Assembly (NCBI GenBank): GCA_902475785.1
Contig: CABSAN010000070.1
Location: 1 to 9,992 of the forward strand
Source: an uncultured Collinsella sp.
Lineage (GTDB): Bacteria > Actinomycetota > Coriobacteriia > Coriobacteriales > Coriobacteriaceae
Length of the DNA: 9,992 nucleotides
Direction: 5' to 3'
The notes under the pieces were generated by a model. The model searched no databases. It saw only the letters and a program-made list of their open reading frames with translations, and had not been told where the DNA came from. A program made the translations under genes and the position numbers. Positions 1 to 4,637 of this stretch are shown here, piece by piece (the first letter of the stretch is position 1; each line of letters begins with the position of its first letter).

Positions 1-195
1 CTCGCAAGTTCGGTTGAGCCCATGGCGTTTAACGTCGGCATCTCGTTTGGCACCGCAGTGGGCGGTGCCGTGGTAAGCGGCGTTGGCATTGCGTACGTGG
101 GCGCAGTGGGTGCCGCGTTCTCGCTTGTGGCCTGGGCGCTCACGCTGGTGACGATTAAACTGGCACGTTGGGAGCGCAAGCGGGCGAGGGCGTAG
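1..195 (+). CDS. MFS transporter, C-terminal fragment (5' end outside window)
   Basis: The frame is open from the left edge to a TAG at 193-195 and gives the last 64 residues of a membrane protein. The visible part reads as the final two transmembrane helices of a major facilitator: a stretch with EPMAFNVGISFGTAVGG (helix 11 style, small residues and glycines typical of the DHA1 drug/sugar efflux group), then a second hydrophobic run around GAAFSLVAWALTLVTI, then a short basic cytoplasmic tail (KLARWERKRARA). The N-terminal domain is missing, so substrate and subfamily cannot be read; drug or sugar efflux is only a family-level guess. The phosphatase gene starts 51 nt downstream on the same strand with no terminator between, so the two are probably co-transcribed. 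Confidence 0.75.
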   Translation, partial: LASSVEPMAFNVGISFGTAVGGAVVSGVGIAYVGAVGAAFSLVAWALTLVTIKLARWERKRARA

Positions 196-246
196 GCGTA
201 GATGCGATACTCGAGCTCGATGATGGCGATCGAAAGGAAACCGCAT

Positions 247-693
247 ATGCAACGTGTACTGTTTATCTGCTATGGAAACATCTGCCGCTCGACGATGGCC
301 GAGTCGGTGTTTACCGAGCTCGTGCGCCGCGCTGGGCGCGAGGCGGAGTTTGCCATCGATTCCGCGGCGACCTCGACCGAGGAGATCGGCAACCCGCCAC
401 ACCACGGTACCGTTGCCAAGCTACGCGAGGTCGGGATTCCCGTCGTCGCACATCGTGCACGTCAGGTGCGTCGCGCGGAGTATGGCGACTGGGACCACAT
501 TGTCTATATGGATGCTGAGAACGCGCGTGGCCTGCGTCGCATCTTTGGCGACGACCCCGACGGCAAGATTACGCGCTTGCTCGATTGGACCGAGCGCCCC
601 GGCGACGTGGCCGACCCCTGGTACACCGGCAATTTCGATGCCACGTACCGCGACGTACTCGCCGGCTGCACGTCCATGCTCGAGCAGCTGTAG
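247..693 (+). CDS. Low-molecular-weight protein tyrosine phosphatase
   Basis: A 148-residue protein that should remove phosphate from phosphotyrosine (or a small phosphorylated substrate) in the cytoplasm. The N-terminus carries the P-loop CX5RS signature (VLFICYGNICRSTMAES, nucleophile C8, phosphate-binding R14). The general-acid loop DPW lies near the C-terminus (VADPWYTGNF, D123), as in all active members. The length fits the family (about 140-160). An earlier in-frame ATG at 202 would add 15 residues. I prefer 247 because the catalytic Cys then sits at the usual position 8 and GAAAGGA lies about 8 nt upstream at 230-236. It follows the MFS gene by 51 nt. Bacterial members often act on BY-kinases or exopolysaccharide proteins, but no such partner is visible here, so the substrate is unknown. 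Confidence 0.93.
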   Translation: MQRVLFICYGNICRSTMAESVFTELVRRAGREAEFAIDSAATSTEEIGNPPHHGTVAKLREVGIPVVAHRARQVRRAEYGDWDHIVYMDAENARGLRRIFGDDPDGKITRLLDWTERPGDVADPWYTGNFDATYRDVLAGCTSMLEQL

Positions 694-730
694 GCAAGCG
701 AGGCCGCGGGCCACGCCTTCGGCGCGAAAC

Positions 731-823
731 GAGCGTGGATAATCTCCCACTTTGAGCGTTCAAGTGCGCTCTATACGGAAGAAAATCCACGCTCGTTATC
801 TCGGTGGGAGAAAATCCACGCTC
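731..823. repeat. Composite inverted/direct repeat with GAGCGTGGATWWTC boxes
   Basis: The left arm GAGCGTGGATAATCTCCCAC (731-750) is matched by an inverted right arm at 804-823 with 18 of 20 bases complementary, around a 53-nt centre. A third copy of the box lies inside the centre (781-794, same orientation as the right arm), so GAGCGTGGAT appears once on + and twice on -. The block fills the gap between the converging phosphatase and ATPase genes and directly adjoins the palindrome at 823-863. It has no clear U-tract, so I read it as a dispersed intergenic repeat rather than an ordinary terminator. Confidence 0.6.
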
Positions 824-863
824 CCGGATGTGACAAAGGGACTGCCCCTTTGTCACATCCGGG
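823..863. repeat. Palindromic repeat TGTGACAAAGGG (copy 1), 18-bp perfect stem
   Basis: The arms at 823-840 and 846-863 are perfectly complementary over 18 bp with a 5-nt loop (ACTGC). The central 31 bases (828-858) differ at only two positions from the palindrome at 2376-2408, and both copies have the same orientation. It begins 7 nt after the ATPase stop codon. It could end transcription or protect the 3' end of the mRNA, but no run of T follows on either strand, so a REP-like dispersed repeat is the better description. Confidence 0.75.
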
Positions 864-870
864 ACTGGCC

Positions 871-2232
871 CTAGACCGGCTTGACCTCCAGCTTTATCCC
901 CTCGACGCAGGAGTCGCCCAAAACATCCGAAAGGGTCCAGGTCGCATATAGCGGCAAATAGAGAACCGCTCCGTTGCGCTCAACGTTGCCTCTCGAGAAA
1001 ACAATCCCGAGCCTTACGCCATATTCAGCCGTATCAAGCACATGACCGAGCGCAGCGTGCGCGTGGTAATAGGAGCCCGATTTAACCTCGATCGGAACAG
1101 CCGTCCCATCCGGTCCATCGACCACAAAGTCCACTTCACCGCGCTTTTTTGTCTGATAGTAGTAAAGCTGGCGATTTTGGGCAGCCAGCTGCTGGGCCAC
1201 CACGTTTTCGTAAATGCCGCCCAGATTGGGCTCCTTGCTATCAAGATACGCCGCTTGGGCGACTCCAACGGGGTAGCGCGCCATCAACATGCCCGTATCC
1301 GATTGATATAGCTTGAACTGCGATGGCCGTGCCGTCTTGAGCAGGGGCGATTTTGGCTCGGTTACGATATCGGCTTTGAGAGCAACGCCGGCATCGACAA
1401 GCCATACAAAATCTCGCTGATACTTCTCGTAGTGAGCCTTGGGGTCAATGGAATTGAGCACGAAGCGCTTGTTTTCGCCCTCGAGCATAATAGGGAGCTG
1501 ATCGTAGATGCTCTGCACCTGAAGGGCTCGGCCGCTTGCATACTTGGAGATATCCCGCCGGTACTGTTCGTTGAGCTCTGACTGCAGCTGACGAACAGAG
1601 ACAAGGTCGCCCCGCGTGTCAAGGAAACGCTGCACGACCTCTGGCATTCCGCCGACAACGGTATAGGTCCTGAAGTTTGCCATCATCGCGTCATGAATGT
1701 AATCGGGAATGGGCTTCTCGCTGATACACGCGTCGCGTATCGTTTGGCGAGCTCCCTCGCTCACCCCGATCGCCCAGCAAAACTCCTCAAAATCGAGCGG
1801 GAACATCCTAAGCTCGTGAACATATCCCACGGGATAGGACCTAACGCCCTTGAACTGGGTCCCGAGCATTGACCCCGAAAACGCCCAGCGGCACCTCCCG
1901 TCCTCAACAAGGAACTTTGCCATCGTCATGATGTCGGGGGCCTCCTGGACCTCATCGATAAACACGAGCGTTTTGCCTGGCGCTATCGGCTTTCCCGAAA
2001 GAAGCGTCACCCTGCTGATGAAATCATCGGCATCTCGCGCCTCGAGAAGAGCATCTTTTGCCTGGCGATTTTCCATGAGGTTGAGCTCGATGTAGGTTGC
2101 ATGGCTGGCTTTGCCAAATGCGCGAATCGAATAGCTTTTGCCGATCTGGCGAGAACCCGTAATGAATAAGGCCTTTTGCTCGGCAGACTTCAGCCAACGC
2201 TCCAGCTCTGCCGCTATTTTCCTGCGCAGCAT
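871..2232 (-). CDS. AAA+ ATPase with C-terminal DUF4143 domain
   Basis: A 453-residue predicted cytoplasmic ATP-binding protein of the widespread, poorly understood AAA/DUF4143 group. Visible motifs: Walker A GSRQIGKS (26-33), Walker B LVFIDE (89-94), a sensor-like AFSGSMLG (118-125) and PLDFEEF (145-151), the typical link to the rest of the ATPase domain. The C-terminal part has a PD-(D/E)XK-like pattern (E366-V-D368, then PIEVKSG with E382 and K384), seen in this family and suggestive of a nuclease-like fold, though activity is unproven. The start at 2230-2232 is preferred: GGGGAG lies 5 nt upstream, whereas the ATG at 2253 has no Shine-Dalgarno. Base composition is visibly more A+T-rich and codon use more mixed than in the neighbours, and the gene sits alone between two copies of a palindromic repeat, which suggests acquisition by transfer. 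Its cellular role is unknown. Confidence 0.88.
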   Translation of the reverse strand: MLRRKIAAELERWLKSAEQKALFITGSRQIGKSYSIRAFGKASHATYIELNLMENRQAKDALLEARDADDFISRVTLLSGKPIAPGKTLVFIDEVQEAPDIMTMAKFLVEDGRCRWAFSGSMLGTQFKGVRSYPVGYVHELRMFPLDFEEFCWAIGVSEGARQTIRDACISEKPIPDYIHDAMMANFRTYTVVGGMPEVVQRFLDTRGDLVSVRQLQSELNEQYRRDISKYASGRALQVQSIYDQLPIMLEGENKRFVLNSIDPKAHYEKYQRDFVWLVDAGVALKADIVTEPKSPLLKTARPSQFKLYQSDTGMLMARYPVGVAQAAYLDSKEPNLGGIYENVVAQQLAAQNRQLYYYQTKKRGEVDFVVDGPDGTAVPIEVKSGSYYHAHAALGHVLDTAEYGVRLGIVFSRGNVERNGAVLYLPLYATWTLSDVLGDSCVEGIKLEVKPV

Positions 2233-2253
2233 AGGCTCTCCCCTCAGCGTCAT

Positions 2254-2348
2254 CGAATGAAATGCAAAGTTTTATACGCTTGATTATCGATGAAATGCAG
2301 AATTTTTAGAACCTAAAATCGGATGAAACGCAGAGATTTGAGATTATA
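2254..2348 (-). promoter_or_regulatory. Promoter region of the ATPase gene with three 33-bp-phased direct repeats
   Basis: The boxes ATGAAATGCAAAGTTTT, ATGAAATGCAGAATTTT and ATGAAACGCAGAGATTT (read on +) begin at 2257, 2290 and 2323, an exact 33-bp period or about three helical turns. The minus strand has two -10-like hexamers: a perfect TATAAT at 2348-2343 and TATAAA at 2276-2271. With the nearer one, the middle box covers the -35 region and the first box the expected transcription start. That geometry fits a repressor binding three sites on one DNA face. No good -35 (TTGACA-like) was found. The regulator is unknown; the ATPase itself is a possible candidate by inference only. Confidence 0.5.
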
Positions 2349-2375
2349 AGCAAAAAAGAAGGGGCACCACCGGCG

Positions 2376-2408
2376 AATGTGACAAAGGGGCTGTCCCTTT
2401 GTCACATT
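2376..2408. repeat. Palindromic repeat TGTGACAAAGGG (copy 2), 14-bp perfect stem
   Basis: The arms at 2376-2389 and 2395-2408 are perfectly complementary with loop GCTGT. It starts 8 nt beyond the stop codon of the TIGR04076-like gene and matches copy 1 at 29 of 31 core bases in the same orientation. Reading in the minus direction, the hairpin is followed by a G/C-rich stretch before a CTTTTTT run, so it is not a textbook intrinsic terminator, although it sits where one would be expected. Confidence 0.75.
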
Positions 2409-2416
2409 GCGCTCAA

Positions 2417-2746
2417 CTACTCGTCGACGATCTCAGCAAGCCAGACGTTCAGCGTATCAACCTCGGGGCAGCAGAACTTTGCCGTGCCGGGCTCGTTGCC
2501 AGGCACGGTTCCGCCGTAGCGCAGGATATCGATATAGGGAAAGCCCACGTGGCAGGCCATGGCGCACATCTTGCCGCGGTCTCGGTCGAAGTCAAAGACG
2601 TCGCCCGGCTTGTGACCATGGTGGCAGCGGCACGCACCCAGCTGGTCCACGCAGCTCACGCGGATGCGCGGACGCTTGCCACGCGGCGCGCCGAGCGGCT
2701 TGTTCTCGCCCGCAGGCTTGATGCCGCCCTCGCCAGCATTACTCAT
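2417..2746 (-). CDS. TIGR04076-like small cysteine-rich protein
   Basis: A 109-residue soluble protein. From about residue 28 it follows the TIGR04076 pattern as I remember it: RIRVSCVDQLGACRCHHGHKPGD, then a Cys/Ala segment (CAMACHVGFPYIDILRYGG) and a terminal CCP motif. Cysteines lie at 32, 39, 41, 61, 65, 92 and 93 with histidines at 42, 43 and 45, a set that could bind metal or an iron-sulfur cluster, though this is unproven. The first 27 residues are low-complexity, rich in Gly/Pro/Lys. The ATG at 2744-2746 overlaps the kinase stop by 8 nt (ATGAGTAA) and there is no clear Shine-Dalgarno, so translation is probably coupled to the kinase. A TTG at 2752 two codons upstream is the alternative start. 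Function is unknown. Confidence 0.78.
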   Translation of the reverse strand: MSNAGEGGIKPAGENKPLGAPRGKRPRIRVSCVDQLGACRCHHGHKPGDVFDFDRDRGKMCAMACHVGFPYIDILRYGGTVPGNEPGTAKFCCPEVDTLNVWLAEIVDE

Positions 2747-3563
2747 GGTCAATCACATCCAGGCAGGCCTCGATGGGCAGGCCGGCGGACTTGTCCTCCT
2801 GGTCGGCATTGCGCTCGATAAGCTCAGCCACCACACGCATGGCATCGGACGTCGCGCGCTGCAGACTCCAACCTGCCATCACGCGGCCGACGAGCACCGC
2901 CGAGAACGTGTCGCCCGTGCCCGGGAAATAGACCGGAATGAGCTCAAAGGGAATCGTAAAGTACTCCCCCGCCACATGGTCGTAACCGATAACCGCGTTC
3001 GTGCCATTGACTACGGCGCTCGTAATGACCACAGACTTGGCACCCAGCTCACGCACGGCGTCCACAAGGACGCGAGCCTCGCCGGGCGTGATTTGCTCGG
3101 CCATAGGCGTATCGGTGAGCAGACAGGCCTCGGTGTAGTTGGGAACTGCGTAGTCTGCGCACTCTAGCAGATGCCGCATAAGGCCAATCGTGGACTCGGG
3201 CACGCCCGCATAGAGCTTGCCGTTGTCGCCCATGATGGGGTCGACGAACACTTTGGTGCCCTTTTGCGCACGGCGGTGGCAAAAGTCCGAGATGATGCGC
3301 GTCTCTTCCTCGGTCACGATAAAGCCGGTCGAGATGGCGTCGAATTCAAAGCCGAGCTCTTCCCAGATAGCGAGGCTTTGGCGCACGTACTCCGTGGTGT
3401 CGTGGATGTAGAACTTGGGGTAGTTGAGCGTGTCGGAAACGAGCGCCGTCGGCAGGTTATGGATACGGTAGCCCATGTGCGACAGCACCGGCAGCATGGC
3501 GGAAAGCGCGACCTTGCCGTAGCCGCACATATCGTTGATCAGCAGCAGCTGAGTGTTCTTCAT
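2739..3563 (-). CDS. pdxY: Pyridoxal/pyridoxamine kinase (ribokinase superfamily)
   Basis: A 274-residue cytoplasmic kinase that should phosphorylate pyridoxal or pyridoxamine at the 5' hydroxyl in vitamin B6 salvage, giving pyridoxal 5'-phosphate or its precursor. Family marks: an N-terminal INDMCGYGKVAL (substrate loop), FVDPIMGDNGKLY (residues 106-118), VPNYTEACLLT (140-150, the TPNxxE-type motif) and FPGTGDTFSAVL (213-224), in which D218 is the catalytic base of the GTGD anion hole. The length matches PdxY/PdxK. The ATG at 3561-3563 has AAGGGAG six nt upstream. It is the first gene of a two-gene unit with the overlapping TIGR04076-like gene. The pdxY and pdxK types cannot be cleanly separated by eye, so the symbol is tentative. 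Confidence 0.92.
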   Translation of the reverse strand: MKNTQLLLINDMCGYGKVALSAMLPVLSHMGYRIHNLPTALVSDTLNYPKFYIHDTTEYVRQSLAIWEELGFEFDAISTGFIVTEEETRIISDFCHRRAQKGTKVFVDPIMGDNGKLYAGVPESTIGLMRHLLECADYAVPNYTEACLLTDTPMAEQITPGEARVLVDAVRELGAKSVVITSAVVNGTNAVIGYDHVAGEYFTIPFELIPVYFPGTGDTFSAVLVGRVMAGWSLQRATSDAMRVVAELIERNADQEDKSAGLPIEACLDVIDHE

Positions 3564-3613
3564 GAGGGTCTCCCTTGGTTCGGGCGCGGCGCAGCAGCGC
3601 CACAGTGCGACTA

Positions 3614-3619
3614 AGTGTA
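3614..3619 (-). promoter_or_regulatory. Possible -10 box of the pyridoxal kinase gene
   Basis: On the minus strand TACACT (3619-3614) fits the TANANT form common in actinobacterial promoters and lies about 50 nt upstream of the kinase ATG. I see no convincing -35 at 16-18 bp upstream. Confidence 0.3.
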
Positions 3620-3745
3620 GCGCAGGGGACGTTGCGAGCGGAGTCGAACGGCACGAAGGGCAAATTGTTGCGGAAAGGTTTCGGAAACGAGGGGCTAGCT
3701 TGCTTCATTGCGGCTCATTTGCCGCCACTTATTCAGTGCCATTTC

Positions 3746-3897
3746 AAAACTATGCCGGATTACGGGGCTGAACCTGAATGAGCCAACCACACCCCTTATT
3801 TTCAAATCATAGCGAGCCTTCTACCTGCGGTTTTCTTTTTACCAATTTCGGCATGGTCGGCAATCCGTCATTCAGCCCCGTAATCCGGCATAGTTTT
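3746..3897 (+). repeat. Long inverted-repeat element, copy A (27-bp perfect arms, 98-nt centre)
   Basis: The arms at 3746-3772 and 3871-3897 are perfect reverse complements over 27 bp (containing ACTATGCCGGATTACGGGG). The 98-nt centre aligns along most of its length with the centre of the element at 9754-9915 read on the minus strand, including TCTACCTGC, GTTTT and GGCATGGT at matching spacing. The arms of the two copies are mostly different. I see no target-site duplication at the ends. Transcribed, it would form a long stem enclosing the short reading frame at 3778-3900. It lies between the divergent kinase and marR promoters. Candidates are a MITE-like element, a structured RNA, or a hairpin-enclosed small gene. 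Confidence 0.8.
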
Positions 3898-3900
3898 TAA
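3778..3900 (+). CDS. Candidate mini-ORF inside inverted-repeat element A (40 aa)
   Basis: ATG at 3778 opens 5 nt inside the 5' arm and runs 40 codons to a TAA (3898-3900) directly after the 3' arm, so the 3' arm encodes the C-terminus. Its first 27 residues align without a gap to the frame at 9878 in copy B: 14 are identical, including P4, P6, F8 and the motif PSTCxFxFxxFGMV (14-27). In codons 14-27 six of ten base differences are third-position and only one is second-position, a mild coding signature. Against it: no Shine-Dalgarno is visible, the peptide matches nothing I recognise, and the region is a repeat. It may not be translated. Confidence 0.3.
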   Translation: MSQPHPLFSNHSEPSTCGFLFTNFGMVGNPSFSPVIRHSF

Positions 3901-3902
3901 GT

Positions 3903-3958
3903 TAGTCGTTGGGGACGTTCTTAAATGACTAGTCAAACAAGAACGTCCCCAACGACTA
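3903..3958. repeat. REP-like hairpin, 20-bp perfect stem with nested palindrome
   Basis: TAGTCGTTGGGGACGTTCTT (3903-3922) pairs perfectly with 3939-3958. The 16-nt loop itself contains the palindrome TGACTAGTCA (3926-3935), so the top can form a second small hairpin. A stem with GGGGACGTTC next to a tandem repeat resembles REP sequences mobilised by REP-associated tyrosine transposases (RAYT, Y1 type), but no transposase gene lies in the window, so that link is an inference. Confidence 0.7.
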
Positions 3959-3972
3959 TCCCAACGACTATC
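3949..3972 (+). repeat. Tandem 12-bp direct repeat
   Basis: CCAACGACTATC occurs twice head to tail (3949-3960 and 3961-3972). The first unit overlaps the right arm of the adjacent hairpin, so the second is probably a local duplication of the hairpin edge. Confidence 0.7.
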
Positions 3973-3984
3973 AGCGCAAGGAGT

Positions 3985-4025
3985 GTCCCCGAGTGCCGGC
4001 ACATGAGGAACGTCCCTGAGTGCCG
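3985..4025 (+). repeat. 27-bp-spaced direct repeat GTCCCYGAGTGCCG
   Basis: GTCCCCGAGTGCCG (3985-3998) recurs as GTCCCTGAGTGCCG (4012-4025), with one difference in 14 bases. The first copy runs into the perfect palindrome GTGCCGGCAC (3993-4002). Together with the hairpin and the tandem repeat this makes a cluster of short repeats just upstream of the marR promoter. Confidence 0.55.
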
Positions 4026-4049
4026 CTCGAACATAATAAGTTTGGTACC

Positions 4050-4078
4050 TTGACAATCAATCTATGCGCTCCTAAATT
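4050..4078 (+). promoter_or_regulatory. Sigma-70-type promoter of the marR-ABC operon
   Basis: A perfect -35 TTGACA (4050-4055), a 17-bp spacer and TAAATT (4073-4078) as -10, matching four of six consensus positions. Transcription should start near 4085, giving a leader of about 50 nt. This is the clearest promoter in the window and drives the MarR regulator and both ABC subunits. Confidence 0.7.
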
Positions 4079-4112
4079 AGTTAGGCACAAAACAATTTCT
4101 CTACCTAACTAA
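4077..4112. promoter_or_regulatory. Probable MarR autoregulatory operator
   Basis: TTAGTTAGG (4077-4085) and CCTAACTAA (4104-4112) form a perfect 9-bp inverted repeat with 18 bp between. The left half overlaps the -10 box and the expected start site, so bound repressor would block RNA polymerase. The centre-to-centre distance of 27 bp is longer than for a single compact MarR site, so each half may bind one dimer (TTAGTTAG is itself a repeated TTAG), or the repeat may act as a leader hairpin. Assignment to the MarR protein encoded directly downstream is by position. Confidence 0.6.
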
Positions 4113-4133
4113 GGAAAGGAGCGAAGCTTAGAT

Positions 4134-4637
4134 ATGTGTGTTGAAGCACTCGTCCTTCCGCATGAGCCCGGCGGTGACCCGTCGCAACCGGTAGACATAC
4201 CCGAAGCGGTCAGCGCTGAAGACAAACTCGCCAAGCGCATCCTGAGCGGCCTGGGCTTTTGCGGCCATTACATGCATTTTCATGGCGGAGGCGTGTCCGG
4301 CAAGGCGCCCATCATCTGCCTGCTGGCCAAGCAACCCGGCGGCGAGATGTCGCAGCAGGAACTCGGCATGCACTTCGACCTCAAGCCGGGGTCGCTTTCC
4401 GAGATCCTGTCCAAGCTCGAGCTCAACGGCCTCATCGAGCGCAGCCGTAACCCCAAGGATCGCCGGCAACTCACCATTCGCCTGACTGAAACCGGCCGGG
4501 AAAACGCCCGCATCGACCAGGCGGCCCGCATCCGCTTTAGAGAACGGGCCTTTAGCGCTCTCACCCACGACGAGCGCGAGCAGCTCGCCGAAATGCTCGA
4601 GAAAATCCGTGTAACCTGGGAGGAACTGGATGATTAA
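4134..4637 (+). CDS. MarR-family transcriptional regulator
   Basis: A 167-residue winged-helix DNA-binding protein, almost certainly the repressor of its own operon. After a ~35-residue N-terminal extension there is a Cys/His-rich segment (GFCGHYMHFHGGG, 41-53), then the helix-turn-helix: MSQQELGMHFDL (72-83), recognition helix KPGSLSEILSKLELNGLI (84-101) and the wing with NPKDRRQLTIRLTETGR (106-122), the DRR signature of MarR proteins. The C-terminal helix (144-165) should complete dimerisation. C43, H45, H48 and H50 could sense metal or oxidants, but a histidine-containing stretch here is common in this subgroup, so that is speculative. GGAG ends 12 nt before the ATG, a long spacing, with no nearer in-frame start. 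The stop overlaps the next start (ATGATTAA). Confidence 0.93.
   Translation: MCVEALVLPHEPGGDPSQPVDIPEAVSAEDKLAKRILSGLGFCGHYMHFHGGGVSGKAPIICLLAKQPGGEMSQQELGMHFDLKPGSLSEILSKLELNGLIERSRNPKDRRQLTIRLTETGRENARIDQAARIRFRERAFSALTHDEREQLAEMLEKIRVTWEELDD

Noticed and set aside
2257..2340. CRISPR array
   Set aside because: The three 33-bp-period repeats are short (about 17 bp), imperfect, have no distinct spacers and sit in a promoter with no cas genes nearby.
3457..3708. Open frame of 83 codons on the minus strand upstream of and into the pyridoxal kinase gene
   Set aside because: It overlaps the kinase start in another frame, lacks family motifs, and its ribosome site is weaker than that of the kinase.
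3746..3897. Retron msr-msd region flanked by a1/a2 repeats
   Set aside because: The long arms around a ~95-nt centre recall a retron RNA, but no reverse transcriptase gene lies near either copy and the conserved TTACCC-type and branching-G features were not identified.
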